Of a stretch of 64,000 nt of DNA, positions 1 through 9,312 are shown piece by piece (within the stretch, counting starts at the first letter, position 1; each line of letters opens with the position of its first letter). The notes under the pieces were generated by a model. The model searched no databases. It was given only the letters and a program-made list of their open reading frames with translations, and was not told the DNA's origin. Source of the stretch: an uncultured Nioella sp. (GTDB lineage Bacteria; Pseudomonadota; Alphaproteobacteria; Rhodobacterales; Rhodobacteraceae); assembly GCA_947498125.1 (NCBI GenBank), contig CANMJH010000002.1, positions 62,001-126,000 on the forward strand, in the 5' to 3' direction. Position numbers and translations under genes: made by a program.

Positions 1-1467
1 ATGGCGCGCGCCACCGCCGCTGGCCTTTTGAACGTAGCACCTGATGAGCCATTCTCGTCAGCAGATCCCTCTGTTTTGGCCGCTGCAGATCAAGATGCAG
101 CGACCGGATCTTCGGACGGTCTGCAAACAGGGCCGATCCCGATATCAACATTGAATGCGTTTGACTTGAATGCAGACACACCCGCCGTCGAGATTTTCTC
201 TCCGTTTGTTGGAGAGTGTATGCAAGAGCCCGACCGCCCTTTCGTCACATGGGACGAAGACTGGAGTTTTTCGCACGGCATTGGGGTTTTAAGGTCTGGG
301 CTCTATAACGACCGCGGCGCTTTGAACGAAGAGATGGCACTGCGCCTTGCAGAGTTCTATCTGGCGCATGGCTTCGGCGCCGAAGCTGACTTTTGGTTGA
401 ACGAGCATCCACATCCGCCCGTATTTCATCGCGCCCTTGCGGATTTTCTTGAAGACCACCATCCAAACGCTTTTGGTCCGTTTGACGGCGCACTCGATTG
501 CCGCGGAGAAATATTGTTTTGGATATTTCTCGCCGCAGATTCTCCGTCCCAACCCAGTGTCGAATTGAAAGAAACGATCTTGGGGGCGTATTTCCAACTT
601 TCCGGAGCGGCCCGAGATCAATTCGGTCCAATTTTGGTCCGTCGGTTCTTGTCCGTAGGAGAAGAAGGGGCCGCCATGGAAATCCGAGAAAACTTGGTAT
701 TGGGCAGCCGGCTATCGCCGTCGGATTTGCAATTAATGGACGCCGAGATGGCCTATCATTCCCCGAATAATAGCGGTTCATCTTCGCCCACCGAAGTATT
801 CCCGTCTGCAGCCGGAAGCCACAATGCAAACAGGGCAATGGCCTTGTACTTGCGCAACCAAATCCAGGTACAGGGAACAGTCACGCCAGAAGACCTGATG
901 GCAGCTGACGCATTGATTTTGGAAACTGATCCCGGGCTAGAGGAATATGGCCTTGTTCATATGACGACGGTTGGGCACGCTTTACGCGGAAACGTGGAAG
1001 TTGTTTTGCAACATCTACTTCGCGGACAAGATCAAATTGGTCAGCGTGTATTCACGGACATCGTTCAAACATTGATGGAGCAGCAACACACTGCAGAACT
1101 AATCCTGCTTTTGTCGTCCCCGGAATTTGGGCAGTTTGGGCAGTTTCAGAACCACGCATTCAGACGACGCGTCGCTCGGTATTTTCTGGACCACGGTGTA
1201 CCCAATATGACCCGAGACATCATAGCCTCTGGCGGCGCACCGCATGAATTGGATCGCGAGATCCTATCGGCGGCGATGGCAAGGCTTGCGCGAGATGCCT
1301 CCACCGATATTCCAATTTTCAACAATTCCGGCGCGGCATCAGGCCCGCTCCCCGAGATCGGCGAAACAGCCAGTGAAATTTCAAGCCTATTGGTTGAAAG
1401 CGCCGCAATGCGAGGTCGGTTGGAGGAAATTTTATCTGCTGAGATCCAGCTACCCGCGGGCCAATAA
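1..1467 (+). CDS. Hypothetical protein upstream of flhA, possibly cut by the window edge
   Basis: I do not recognise this protein. It has 488 residues if the ATG at base 1 is the start, but the frame is open to the window edge, so the N-terminus may be missing. The first 50 residues are rich in Ala, Ser and Pro and look disordered. The rest is mostly amphipathic helix with paired-helix spacing (for example around residues 90-160 and 280-380), which would suit an alpha-solenoid or TPR-like fold, though no clear repeat consensus is visible. It ends 82 bases before flhA on the same strand, so it probably belongs to the flagellar gene set. A role in motor or secretion assembly is only a guess from position. 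Confidence 0.6.
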   Translation: MARATAAGLLNVAPDEPFSSADPSVLAAADQDAATGSSDGLQTGPIPISTLNAFDLNADTPAVEIFSPFVGECMQEPDRPFVTWDEDWSFSHGIGVLRSGLYNDRGALNEEMALRLAEFYLAHGFGAEADFWLNEHPHPPVFHRALADFLEDHHPNAFGPFDGALDCRGEILFWIFLAADSPSQPSVELKETILGAYFQLSGAARDQFGPILVRRFLSVGEEGAAMEIRENLVLGSRLSPSDLQLMDAEMAYHSPNNSGSSSPTEVFPSAAGSHNANRAMALYLRNQIQVQGTVTPEDLMAADALILETDPGLEEYGLVHMTTVGHALRGNVEVVLQHLLRGQDQIGQRVFTDIVQTLMEQQHTAELILLLSSPEFGQFGQFQNHAFRRRVARYFLDHGVPNMTRDIIASGGAPHELDREILSAAMARLARDASTDIPIFNNSGAASGPLPEIGETASEISSLLVESAAMRGRLEEILSAEIQLPAGQ

Positions 1468-1549
1468 CAAATTGGTAACCAACTGATTTTATATTCAAAT
1501 TCTCCAAGAACTGGAGTCATTCCCGCAGACCAGAAGGCCTTCTGTCGTC

Positions 1550-3631
1550 ATGATCAGCATCCGCAATATCTTTCAGCCGACCATTTTATTCGCCTTTGCC
1601 TTAATGGCGGTAATTGTCATGATGATACTTCCAGTCCCCAGCTGGGTTTTGGACTTCGGCCTTGCTATGTCTTTTGGGCTAGCAATTTTGATTTTCACCG
1701 TAACGCTCTTCATTGAGCGCCCGCTGGATTTCTCGGCTTTTCCAACAGTTCTTCTGGCAAGTCTGATGCTGCGGCTGTCGCTTAATGTTTCATCTACCAA
1801 ATTGATCATTGGCAATGGTCACACAGGTACGGACGCCGCTGGAGGCGTAATCGAAGGGTTCGCAATGTTTGTCATGGGCGGCAACGTCCTGATGGGCCTT
1901 GTTGTCTTTGGTGTTTTGCTGATTGTTAATTTCATTGTCATCAACAAAGGCGCGGCGCGAATGGCAGAGGTCGGCGCCCGTTTCGCCCTAGATGGGATGC
2001 CGGGACGCCAACTGGCGATTGACAGTGACATGTCCGCCGGGGCGATTGATCATACAGAGGCAAAGGCGCGCCGCGAAACCGAACAGGCCGAAACGACGTT
2101 TTTTGGATCACTTGATGGCGCGTCAAAATTCGTAAAAGGCGATGCGATCGCCGGGCTACTTATCACGCTTCTCAACTTGCTGATGGGCCTTGTGTTTGGC
2201 GTGGCGATCCACGGGATGCCCCTCTCAACTGCTTTTGAAACCTATTCCGTTCTTACCGTAGGCGACGGATTGGTTTCACAGATTCCCGCAGTTATCATCG
2301 CAATCGCCTCTGCATTGCTTTTGGCACGGGGCGGAACAACAGGCGCGACAGATGTCGCCCTTCTGTCTCAGCTTGGGAAACACCCCACGGCCTTGGCAAC
2401 CGTCGGTGGATTGATGGCTATTTTTGCAATCGTTCCCGGTTTGCCTTTTTTCCCTTTTTTGATCGGTGCTGTTTGCTTGGCGGCCGCAGCGTATTTTCGA
2501 TCAGCCGCATTAAAAACGGCCAAAAAGGAAGAGGATATCGCCGCCAGCGCGCCCTCTGCGGCACCGGCTGAGAAAATTGGTGACGTGTTAGAGCTAGACG
2601 ACATCCACGTTGAATTCGCGCCCAACCTTGTGGCCATGGCGCTTGATCCCGCGAATGGGTTGGACGCCCGCATTCGCAATATGCGTGAACATATCGCGCG
2701 CGGATTTGGGCTCATTTTGCCAGAAATACGCCTGACCGACCGAGATGACCTTCCTCCGGGCCGCTATTCGATCCGCATTCAAGGGATTGAACATGCGCAG
2801 GCGGAATTAGAAATTGATGGCATTCTGCTGTTAAAAGACGGTGATGATATGCCCCTGCCGCCGGGCAAAGATGTGTCGGAACCCGTTTATGGCGCACCTG
2901 CGAGATGGATATCGAACCGAGATCGCGAAGCTGCTGCGCTGCAAGGCGCAACTGTTGTGACAGCCGGAGAAGTTCTGGCTACTCATCTATTGGAAACGCT
3001 GAAGAAAAACCTGTCCAGGCTTTTGACATTCAAAGCCCTTCAACGGCAACTCGATGCCTTTGTTGAACTGACCAACCCCACCAGATCCGAAGAAAACCGG
3101 CGCCTTCTGAATGAGCTTGTCCCCGATAAAGTACCAATGGATATTTTGCACAGCGTTTTACGCTTATTGTTGGCTGAACAGGTGTCGATCCGAAATTTAC
3201 CCCTCATCCTTGAAGCAATTGCAGAGATAAGGCCGTCAACCCAATCGCCTGATCTGATTTGCGAGCATGTCCGCCAGCGGTTGGGCTTTCAATTGGTGTC
3301 TGAACTGAAACGTGATGACGGCACGTTGCCGTTGGTTCAGCTTTCGGGCCAATGGGAAGACGTTTTTGCGAAGCATCAAATCCGGTCCGAAACCGGCCCC
3401 GCTGAAATCGCTTTGCCCCCGGAAATGTTCAATTCACTTGCCCAATCTGTCGGTGAAAAGGTCGCGCAAGCAGCTGACAAGGGAACCTATCCTGCCGTTG
3501 TAACATCCTCGCTCCGCCGGAGATATTTGCGGACTGTGTTGCTGTCCCGCGGGATCTTAAACCCAGTTTTATCCTTCGAAGAAATCGGGCTTGAGGCAAA
3601 ACCAGCGCTTGTGGGTGTTGCAGCCCCATGA
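1550..3631 (+). CDS. flhA: Flagellar export gate protein FlhA
   Basis: FlhA is the large export-gate subunit of the flagellar type III secretion apparatus; its cytoplasmic domain docks chaperone-substrate complexes. The 693-residue length is typical of the family. The N-terminal half carries about eight hydrophobic segments, and the FHIPEP-family signature (RMAEVGARFALDGMPG) begins near residue 137. The C-terminal half from about residue 340 is the soluble FlhA-C domain. The stop overlaps the fliR start by 4 bases (ATGA), implying translational coupling in flhA-fliR-flhB. An InvA/SctV protein of a virulence T3SS would share the fold, but the surrounding flagellar genes exclude that reading. 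Confidence 0.97.
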   Translation: MISIRNIFQPTILFAFALMAVIVMMILPVPSWVLDFGLAMSFGLAILIFTVTLFIERPLDFSAFPTVLLASLMLRLSLNVSSTKLIIGNGHTGTDAAGGVIEGFAMFVMGGNVLMGLVVFGVLLIVNFIVINKGAARMAEVGARFALDGMPGRQLAIDSDMSAGAIDHTEAKARRETEQAETTFFGSLDGASKFVKGDAIAGLLITLLNLLMGLVFGVAIHGMPLSTAFETYSVLTVGDGLVSQIPAVIIAIASALLLARGGTTGATDVALLSQLGKHPTALATVGGLMAIFAIVPGLPFFPFLIGAVCLAAAAYFRSAALKTAKKEEDIAASAPSAAPAEKIGDVLELDDIHVEFAPNLVAMALDPANGLDARIRNMREHIARGFGLILPEIRLTDRDDLPPGRYSIRIQGIEHAQAELEIDGILLLKDGDDMPLPPGKDVSEPVYGAPARWISNRDREAAALQGATVVTAGEVLATHLLETLKKNLSRLLTFKALQRQLDAFVELTNPTRSEENRRLLNELVPDKVPMDILHSVLRLLLAEQVSIRNLPLILEAIAEIRPSTQSPDLICEHVRQRLGFQLVSELKRDDGTLPLVQLSGQWEDVFAKHQIRSETGPAEIALPPEMFNSLAQSVGEKVAQAADKGTYPAVVTSSLRRRYLRTVLLSRGILNPVLSFEEIGLEAKPALVGVAAP

Positions 3632-4407
3632 CGTTGATTTTGGCGGATATCCTCGGATTAAGCCAAAGCTACCTTTTGGCATTTTATGTAATTTTTCTTC
3701 GTATCGGCGCTGCCTTTCTGGTTCTGCCGGGGTTTGCAGAACAATTCATCCCTACGCGCGTTCGGCTGGGATCAGCGCTTGCTGTTGCCGCGATCCTCAC
3801 GCCGGCATCCCCGATTTCGACAACGGTTTTGGAGGTGGATTTTCGGTCTTTCGCCATTTTCAATGTAACCGAGCCCGTCGCGGGATTGCTAATCGGATTG
3901 GCTGTCCGCTTTGTCGTGCACGCCATTCAGGTTGCAGGGGCCATCGCAGCGCAATCCGCATCACTGTCGCAAATTGCAGCGGGCGTTACGCCAGAACCCC
4001 AACCGGCAATTTCCGGAGTCTTGTTAATCGCAGGAGTGACGCTCGCCGTGATTTCGGGATTGCATATACACATCGTCCATATGCTGCTGGCGAGCTATGA
4101 GATTCTGCCGCTTGGCATTCTTCCCGAAGCTGGCGCCGTGGGACGATGGGGCACTGATAGCGTCGCGGCGTCTTTCTCGCTCGCCTTTACTTTGGCCGCG
4201 CCTTTCGTCATCGCGTCCGTTCTCTACAATTTAGCGCTTGGCGTAATCAACAAGGCGATGCCGCAATTGATGGTAGCCTTCGTCGGCGCCCCGGCAATTA
4301 CGTTTGGCGGACTGTTCTTGCTTTTCCTGAGTGTGCCATTCTTGCTTCCGGTATGGCACGCGGTTTTGCTATCGGTGCTGGCTGATCCAATGGCGGCACA
4401 TCCATGA
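3628..4407 (+). CDS. fliR: Flagellar export gate protein FliR
   Basis: FliR is a membrane component of the FliPQR export gate. The 259-residue product is very hydrophobic, with about six predicted membrane segments, and has the usual family length. The N-terminus (LSQSYLLAFYVIFLRIGAAF) and the conserved LPG/FAEQFIP region near residues 30-40 fit FliR. Its start overlaps the flhA stop by 4 bases and its stop overlaps flhB by 4 bases (4404-4407), so the three genes are coupled. The partner FliQ is encoded 5 kb away on the opposite strand; FliP is not in this window. Confidence 0.95.
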   Translation: MTLILADILGLSQSYLLAFYVIFLRIGAAFLVLPGFAEQFIPTRVRLGSALAVAAILTPASPISTTVLEVDFRSFAIFNVTEPVAGLLIGLAVRFVVHAIQVAGAIAAQSASLSQIAAGVTPEPQPAISGVLLIAGVTLAVISGLHIHIVHMLLASYEILPLGILPEAGAVGRWGTDSVAASFSLAFTLAAPFVIASVLYNLALGVINKAMPQLMVAFVGAPAITFGGLFLLFLSVPFLLPVWHAVLLSVLADPMAAHP

Positions 4408-5489
4408 GCGAGGACACCAGCCCTTCCGACAAGCCATATGACCCAACGCCTGCCCGTCTAGAAGAAGCGCGGAAAAAGGGCGAAATCGTTCGGTCAAACG
4501 ACCTGAACACGGCCGTCGTTTATGGTGGCTTCTTGCTGATCTTGGGTGTTTTTGGCAGCAATTTAGCAAGCCAGGTCGGGCAAAACCTGACTGTCTTCTT
4601 AGATCAGGCTCCAGAATTGGCCGACCTATTAATTGGCCCGAGCGGAAGATCTTTGGCGGGCGGAATCATGCGCGAAACCATGATGAGCTCGACTATGTTT
4701 TTACTTTTTCCGGGGCTTTTGCTGTTGGTGTCGCTGTTTGCTCAAAGGGCGATATTGTTTTCCCCTGAAAAGTTATCGCTGAAGCTGAACCGCATTTCGC
4801 CGCTATCCAATGCCAAGAACAAATTTGGAGCCAATGGACTTTTTGAATTTCTGAAGGCTGCCGTAAAACTGACGATATATGGTGGCTTGCTTGCGTGGAT
4901 GCTGTGGAGCAGACGCGACAGGATAATGGCATCGCACCAAGGCTCTCCTGGGCAAATCGCGGCTGAACTTGGCCGGTTGATGCTAGAATTCCTGATGGCG
5001 GTGTTTATCCTGGCGCTTGTTTTGGCCCTGATCGATTACTTTTGGCAGACCGCACAACATCTCAAAAAGCACCGAATGACTCGACAAGAGTTAATGGATG
5101 AAACCAAAAACCAAGAGGGTGATCCCCAATCCAAGCAAAAAAGACGGCAACGCGGGCAAGAAATTGCCTTGAATAAGATGATGACGGAAATCCCGGATGC
5201 CGATGTGATTGTGGTGAACCCTACGCATTTCGCTGTTGCATTGAAATGGGACCGCGATGGGGGCGCTGTGCCCGTATGTGTTGCGAAAGGTGTTGACGAA
5301 ATTGCTGGCCGCATACGTGAAATCGCGGCCGAACATGCTGTACCGATTTTTAGTGATCCACCGACCGCACGTGCCCTGTTTGCCTCTGTGGAAATTGGCG
5401 ATCCGATAGCGCCGGATCACTACCGCGCTGTCGCCGCGGCCATCCGTTTTGCAGATCGGATGCGCGGGCTGGCGCGGAGTCTCAGATGA
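4404..5489 (+). CDS. flhB: Flagellar export switch protein FlhB
   Basis: FlhB switches export specificity from rod/hook to filament substrates after cleaving itself. The N-terminus (DKPYDPTPARLEEARKKGE) is the classic FlhB opening, followed by four membrane segments and a cytoplasmic domain. The self-cleavage motif NPTH is present with Asn272-Pro273, so the switch should work. The length of 361 residues is normal. FlhB interacts with the ruler protein FliK, which is encoded at 15935-18514. The last codons overlap the start of the small downstream ORF through ATGA. Confidence 0.97.
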   Translation: MSEDTSPSDKPYDPTPARLEEARKKGEIVRSNDLNTAVVYGGFLLILGVFGSNLASQVGQNLTVFLDQAPELADLLIGPSGRSLAGGIMRETMMSSTMFLLFPGLLLLVSLFAQRAILFSPEKLSLKLNRISPLSNAKNKFGANGLFEFLKAAVKLTIYGGLLAWMLWSRRDRIMASHQGSPGQIAAELGRLMLEFLMAVFILALVLALIDYFWQTAQHLKKHRMTRQELMDETKNQEGDPQSKQKRRQRGQEIALNKMMTEIPDADVIVVNPTHFAVALKWDRDGGAVPVCVAKGVDEIAGRIREIAAEHAVPIFSDPPTARALFASVEIGDPIAPDHYRAVAAAIRFADRMRGLARSLR

Positions 5490-5824
5490 AGTCAGTCCAC
5501 AAAAAACGCCTCGAAATGCTCTCTGAAATTGCTACGTTAAAGGCGGATTTGGCAAAATTCAAAGCTGCGGAAACCGTCGTAAAGGAGGCGCGAATAAAAG
5601 AAGCAAGGGAAGAGGTGTTAAACCGCGCCAAGGCCGCAAAAAACGCTGGCGACACCCCTGAAAACGCCTTGCTCACAAATCGCTTTCTCGGACTATGCGA
5701 TCAAGACCTTCGAGTACTGAACAGCGAATTGGCGCGGGCTCGTGTTGATCTCGACAAACGACTTCGAACCGCTCGGTTCGAAGAAGGACGACGTCAAGTC
5801 ATCGACAAATTGCGCAAGAATTAG
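5486..5824 (+). CDS. Small coiled-coil protein in the flhA operon
   Basis: This 112-residue, highly charged protein (rich in Lys, Arg, Glu and Ala) is almost entirely predicted helix, with heptad-like spacing at residues 1-55 and 75-110. It overlaps the flhB stop by 4 bases, which makes it the fourth member of the flhA-fliR-flhB operon. Size, composition and position resemble FliJ-type export stalks or a small flagellar chaperone, but I see no diagnostic FliJ motif, so the function is inferred from context only. It ends 9 bases from the convergent fliL gene. Confidence 0.8.
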   Translation: MKSVHKKRLEMLSEIATLKADLAKFKAAETVVKEARIKEAREEVLNRAKAAKNAGDTPENALLTNRFLGLCDQDLRVLNSELARARVDLDKRLRTARFEEGRRQVIDKLRKN

Positions 5825-5833
5825 AAAGCAGCG

Positions 5834-6328
5834 TTACGCGTCTTGGCGGACGATATCCACGATCAGGACGTCATGGGCAATGTCACCAAGAACCTGATGG
5901 GCCGCTTCCCGCAAACCACTTCTCAACGGCGTCATCGCCTCTACCGACGTGAAACTGTCATCAAACCCTCCGACATTTGCGTGAGCGAACATCACGCGCA
6001 AAAAGGCATCACGAAGGCGCGGTTCTCGGTCGAAAACGGCCTCGTTTTCTCCGGCATCTACTTCGACGGTCAAGGACATGACAACCAAAGATCGCACTGT
6101 GCCATGCCGAACAATTGGCACGATAAACTGGTTATTTAAGCGGACATACTCATAGGGGCTGTCAGCGCTGCTATATTCGTTGTCCTCGCTGTGATCGTCG
6201 TCATCTGCGTGGTCATCAGAGGCGGCGACATCTGTGTTACCTCGCTCCTCGGTTAAGAAAAGAGCGGCGCCGACTCCTCCGCCGACGCCGATGAAAAGAA
6301 AAAGGACAGGGATCAGGAGACGCAGCAT
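5834..6328 (-). CDS. fliL: FliL-family basal-body-associated protein
   Basis: FliL is a single-span membrane protein that surrounds the stator and helps motor function. This 164-residue product has an N-terminal hydrophobic anchor (about residues 3-25), then a very acidic, His-containing linker (about 35-55, with a run of Asp), and a periplasmic FliL domain (YEYVRLNNQFIVPIV..., then the LRDAFLRVMF helix). It is the last gene of the flgB-to-fliL operon, 9 bases after flgH. The acidic linker is longer than I would expect; otherwise it is a standard member. Confidence 0.85.
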   Translation of the reverse strand: MLRLLIPVLFLFIGVGGGVGAALFLTEERGNTDVAASDDHADDDDHSEDNEYSSADSPYEYVRLNNQFIVPIVRHGTVRSLVVMSLTVEVDAGENEAVFDREPRLRDAFLRVMFAHANVGGFDDSFTSVEAMTPLRSGLREAAHQVLGDIAHDVLIVDIVRQDA

Positions 6329-6337
6329 GGTGGTTCC

Positions 6338-7075
6338 TTAAAAGGGCAAAATGATATCTGCGATTTGCTGGCCATAGCGCGGCTGCTGTACGTCAGTGAT
6401 CTGCCCGCGCCCGCCATAAGAAATACGCGCATTGGCAATCTTGTCGTAGGTGATCTCATTTTGGCGCGAGATATCTTCGGGCCGCACATAGCCGGTCACT
6501 AAAAGCTCTCGCAGTTCAAAATTAACCCGCACTTCTTGCGAACCTTCGATACGCAAAACCCCATTCGGAAGGACTTCGATCACAGTTGCCGCAATACGCA
6601 GAGTAAGCTCTTCATTTCGACGCACAGACCCCGCCCCACCAGATGAGCTGTTGCTACCGAGATCAACGGCCTCTGCCATCGATGCGCCTTCTGGCAGGTC
6701 CCGGTCAATGCGCTGCGGGATACCAAAAAGCGACGGGACTTGCATCGATTGAGATCCGCTTCGTGACCGGTCCGTCGCATTCGAGATTTCGGCGCTTTCG
6801 TCAATCTCAATAACAACTGTCAGGATATCGCCTTGCCGGTTAGCACGGCGGTCCCCAAGTAAGGATTGACGCCCCCCAGACCACAGCGATGACGCGCCAC
6901 TGGGCGTCTCAGCCTCAAGCGAGGCAGGCATCCCAGAATAGCCCATCGCGTGATACTGATTGCCGTCTGTCGTGGGGTTAAAGTCCGGACGGCGTCCAAC
7001 ATCGGCCAATGGCGAACAACCTGCGGCCAATGAAATCCCAACCAATCCCGCCAGAAAAATCATTTGTCTCAACAT
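6338..7075 (-). CDS. flgH: Flagellar L-ring lipoprotein FlgH
   Basis: FlgH forms the outer-membrane L ring of the basal body. The N-terminus is a lipoprotein signal with a lipobox (LAAGC, Cys20). The C-terminal region holds the family pattern: the GDILTVVIEIDESAEISN stretch near residues 83-100 and the RPEDIS...NEITYDKIANARISYGGRG motif near the end. The length of 245 residues is normal. It lies between flgA and fliL in the basal-body operon, 12 bases after flgA. Confidence 0.96.
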   Translation of the reverse strand: MLRQMIFLAGLVGISLAAGCSPLADVGRRPDFNPTTDGNQYHAMGYSGMPASLEAETPSGASSLWSGGRQSLLGDRRANRQGDILTVVIEIDESAEISNATDRSRSGSQSMQVPSLFGIPQRIDRDLPEGASMAEAVDLGSNSSSGGAGSVRRNEELTLRIAATVIEVLPNGVLRIEGSQEVRVNFELRELLVTGYVRPEDISRQNEITYDKIANARISYGGRGQITDVQQPRYGQQIADIILPF

Positions 7076-7087
7076 TATTGGAATCCT

Positions 7088-7516
7088 CTATCGGGTTGGG
7101 CCAACAGCGGCGAGGCCGGGGCTAATCACAGTTGCAGTTACAGTGTTGCGAGAGGCGAGGTTCATGACGCGAACCCGCTCGCCTATGCCGGCGCGGTCCA
7201 AAACGCGGCCTTCGGTCAGGATCAACAGCCCGCCATGATCAAATTGCAGCGAAATGATTTCATTTCGGTTCACGACGGCGGGCGGGCGCAGGTCACCCGG
7301 TTGAATCGGGCGGCCGGGATAAAGGTTAACGCGTGCCTCCATCCCAATGGCTTGTTCCGGGTGGTCCAACGCGCCAGGCGTCGTGCCTTCGATCAGTACC
7401 ACATCAGACGGGCCAATCAGCGACATCGATCGGATGGTTCCCGTTGCGACCAGTGTTTCCGCCACGGCGGGACCGTTCAAAAAGGCGAACAAAATTAGGG
7501 CAAAGATCCAGCGCAT
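7088..7516 (-). CDS. flgA: Flagellar P-ring assembly chaperone FlgA
   Basis: FlgA is the periplasmic chaperone for P-ring (FlgI) assembly. This is the short, 142-residue form with an N-terminal signal peptide and a SAF domain (the GMEARVNLYPGRPIQPGDLR and VMNLASRNTVTATVI stretches). It starts 1 base after the flgG stop, so translation is probably coupled. FlgI itself is not in the window. The short form is common in alphaproteobacteria compared with the roughly 220-residue enteric FlgA. Confidence 0.9.
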   Translation of the reverse strand: MRWIFALILFAFLNGPAVAETLVATGTIRSMSLIGPSDVVLIEGTTPGALDHPEQAIGMEARVNLYPGRPIQPGDLRPPAVVNRNEIISLQFDHGGLLILTEGRVLDRAGIGERVRVMNLASRNTVTATVISPGLAAVGPTR

Positions 7517-7517
7517 T

Positions 7518-8303
7518 TTAACGGATCTGCGTTGTTGCGCCGAGCATTTGGTCGGCCGCTGTTATGACTTTTGCGTTCAGCTCGTAGCCGCGTTGCGCTT
7601 CAATCAAATCGGTGATCTCACGCACAGAATCGACTGAGCTATCTTCAAGATAGCCTTGTCGCAACGTGCCAAGACCGTCTTGGCCCGGATCGCCGACAAG
7701 GGCCGCGCCAGAGGCTGCGGTTTCGAGGAACAGGTTGGAGCCCATCGCCTCAAGCCCGCGCTCATTCGGAAAATCGACAAGGGTGAGCTGGCCCAGCACC
7801 TCTGGTTCAACGCGATCATCAAAATAGGCGTAAATCTCGCCTTGCGCGTTGATTGAAATGCTGCGCGCATCGTCGGGTATCGTGATGCCGGGGGCGACGG
7901 TAAAGCCCTCTGCTGTCACGATTAATCCATCGCCGGTTCGGTTCAGGCTTCCGTCTCGTGTATATGCAGGAAGACCCGAGGGTAGCGTGACCTCCAAATA
8001 GCCCTGTCCCTCGATCGCTACATCCAATTCGCCGCCAGTATGAGATAGCGAACCTTGGGCGATATTGACTGAGACGGCCGATGGCCGGACGCCGAGGCCA
8101 AGCTGTACCCCGGCGGGAACAATCGACCCATCCGAGGCGCTGATTGTCCCTGCACGCGTCACCTGCTGGTAATGCAGATCCGCGAAATCGGCGCGCCGAG
8201 CGTTGTACCCCGTCGTGTTCATATTCGCGAGATTGTTGGAAATCACTTCGACGCGCATTTGTTGAGCGCTCATTCCGGTAGCAGCAATCATTAGGGCACG
8301 CAT
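7518..8303 (-). CDS. flgG: Flagellar distal rod protein FlgG
   Basis: FlgG builds the distal rod. The 261-residue protein has the rod/hook N-terminal motif (MSAQQMRVEVISNNLANMNTTGY), the central FlgE/F/G beta region, and the C-terminal helix that ends VDSVREITDLIEAQRGYELNAKVI, all typical. A good ribosome binding site (GGAGAG, about 7 bases upstream) supports the start at 8303. It follows flgF by 17 bases within the basal-body operon. Confidence 0.97.
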   Translation of the reverse strand: MRALMIAATGMSAQQMRVEVISNNLANMNTTGYNARRADFADLHYQQVTRAGTISASDGSIVPAGVQLGLGVRPSAVSVNIAQGSLSHTGGELDVAIEGQGYLEVTLPSGLPAYTRDGSLNRTGDGLIVTAEGFTVAPGITIPDDARSISINAQGEIYAYFDDRVEPEVLGQLTLVDFPNERGLEAMGSNLFLETAASGAALVGDPGQDGLGTLRQGYLEDSSVDSVREITDLIEAQRGYELNAKVITAADQMLGATTQIR

Positions 8304-8320
8304 GGCGGGTCTCTCCTTTT

Positions 8321-9046
8321 TTAACCTTGGTTCCCAATGGACCGCAGGAAGGACCGAACACGTTCGTCTTCGCGCTCCATAAAGCCCTGCCCCATCTCAT
8401 AGGCACGTTGGACTTCGATCATCCGGGCGATTTGCACGACGGGATCGACATTTGAATTTTCCAAAAATCCTTGGATGATTGTGGCGCTTTCGACCGGTTC
8501 GACCCCGCCCTCGGCCACGAAGCGCACGCCGTCCCGGTGGTTGAGATCGTATTCTTCGGCCGGCTGCCAAAGACCCAAAAGGGTCAATGGGCGACCATCT
8601 GCGCTAAGGGTCCCGTCGCGGGCAAGGATGATATTATCGGCATCTGGCGGAATAAAAATTGGCGCGCCGCCCGCATCCAGCAATTGGTGACCATCTGGGT
8701 TTACCAACTCGCCTTGATCATTTGGCATAAAATGGCCCGCACGGGTCAGGCTTTCGCCCTCTGGCGTTTGGATCAGAAAATAGCCATCCCCTTCGATTGC
8801 GAAGTCGAAATTGCCGCCCGTCGGATCTATGTCACCTTGCGCCATTTGAATATGACGTCCGGCAGCCAGGGCCATTGACAGCCCCCCACCTGAGACGCCG
8901 TCAAGTTCTGCCACATGTTCGGCAAATACTACGCCTTCAGCACGAAATCCGGTGGTTGATATATTTGCGATGTTGTTGGCAACGGCCTGCATTTCACGCA
9001 TGAGACCGGATTGGCGCGATAAACCAACGAAAAGAGAGCTATCCAT
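8321..9046 (-). CDS. flgF: Flagellar proximal rod protein FlgF
   Basis: FlgF is a proximal rod subunit and a paralogue of FlgG. The 241-residue protein has the N-terminal rod motif (MREMQAVANNIANISTTGFRAE), the DFAIEGDGYF and LLDAGGAPIFIP stretches, and a C-terminal helix with PVVQIARMIEVQRAYEMGQ. Its start overlaps the fliQ stop by one base (TAATG). Between FlgF and FlgG assignments, gene order and the shorter length favour FlgF here. Confidence 0.94.
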   Translation of the reverse strand: MDSSLFVGLSRQSGLMREMQAVANNIANISTTGFRAEGVVFAEHVAELDGVSGGGLSMALAAGRHIQMAQGDIDPTGGNFDFAIEGDGYFLIQTPEGESLTRAGHFMPNDQGELVNPDGHQLLDAGGAPIFIPPDADNIILARDGTLSADGRPLTLLGLWQPAEEYDLNHRDGVRFVAEGGVEPVESATIIQGFLENSNVDPVVQIARMIEVQRAYEMGQGFMEREDERVRSFLRSIGNQG

Positions 9047-9312
9047 TACATACCCTCCATTAACGGGATTAACCTATCGGTGAAAAAAGCAGTCAGCGTT
9101 TGCGTCATGAATCCCATCGACACCCAGAACACCGCGACGATTGCGGCCAGTTTGGGCACAAATGTCAGGGTCATTTCTTGGATCGACGTCAAGGCTTGAA
9201 AAAGACCAACCAAAAGGCCGGACACCAATGCCACCGCCAAAATCGGTGTCGACACCGCAACCGCCACCCACAACCCCTGCCGGAGCGTGTCGAAAAAAAC
9301 CATCTCATCCAT
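9046..9312 (-). CDS. fliQ: Flagellar export gate protein FliQ
   Basis: FliQ is a small gate subunit that packs around FliP and FliR. The 88-residue product has two membrane helices (about residues 15-40 and 50-75) and the family motif QALTSIQEMTLTFVPK. The start overlaps the fliE stop (TGATG). It sits inside the rod operon rather than beside fliR, so the gate genes are divided between two operons in this cluster. Confidence 0.95.
   Translation of the reverse strand: MDEMVFFDTLRQGLWVAVAVSTPILAVALVSGLLVGLFQALTSIQEMTLTFVPKLAAIVAVFWVSMGFMTQTLTAFFTDRLIPLMEGM

Noticed and set aside
1550-5489. Virulence type III secretion genes
   Set aside because: flhA-fliR-flhB resemble sctV/T/U, but they sit with rod, ring, hook-cap and flagellin genes, so they are flagellar.
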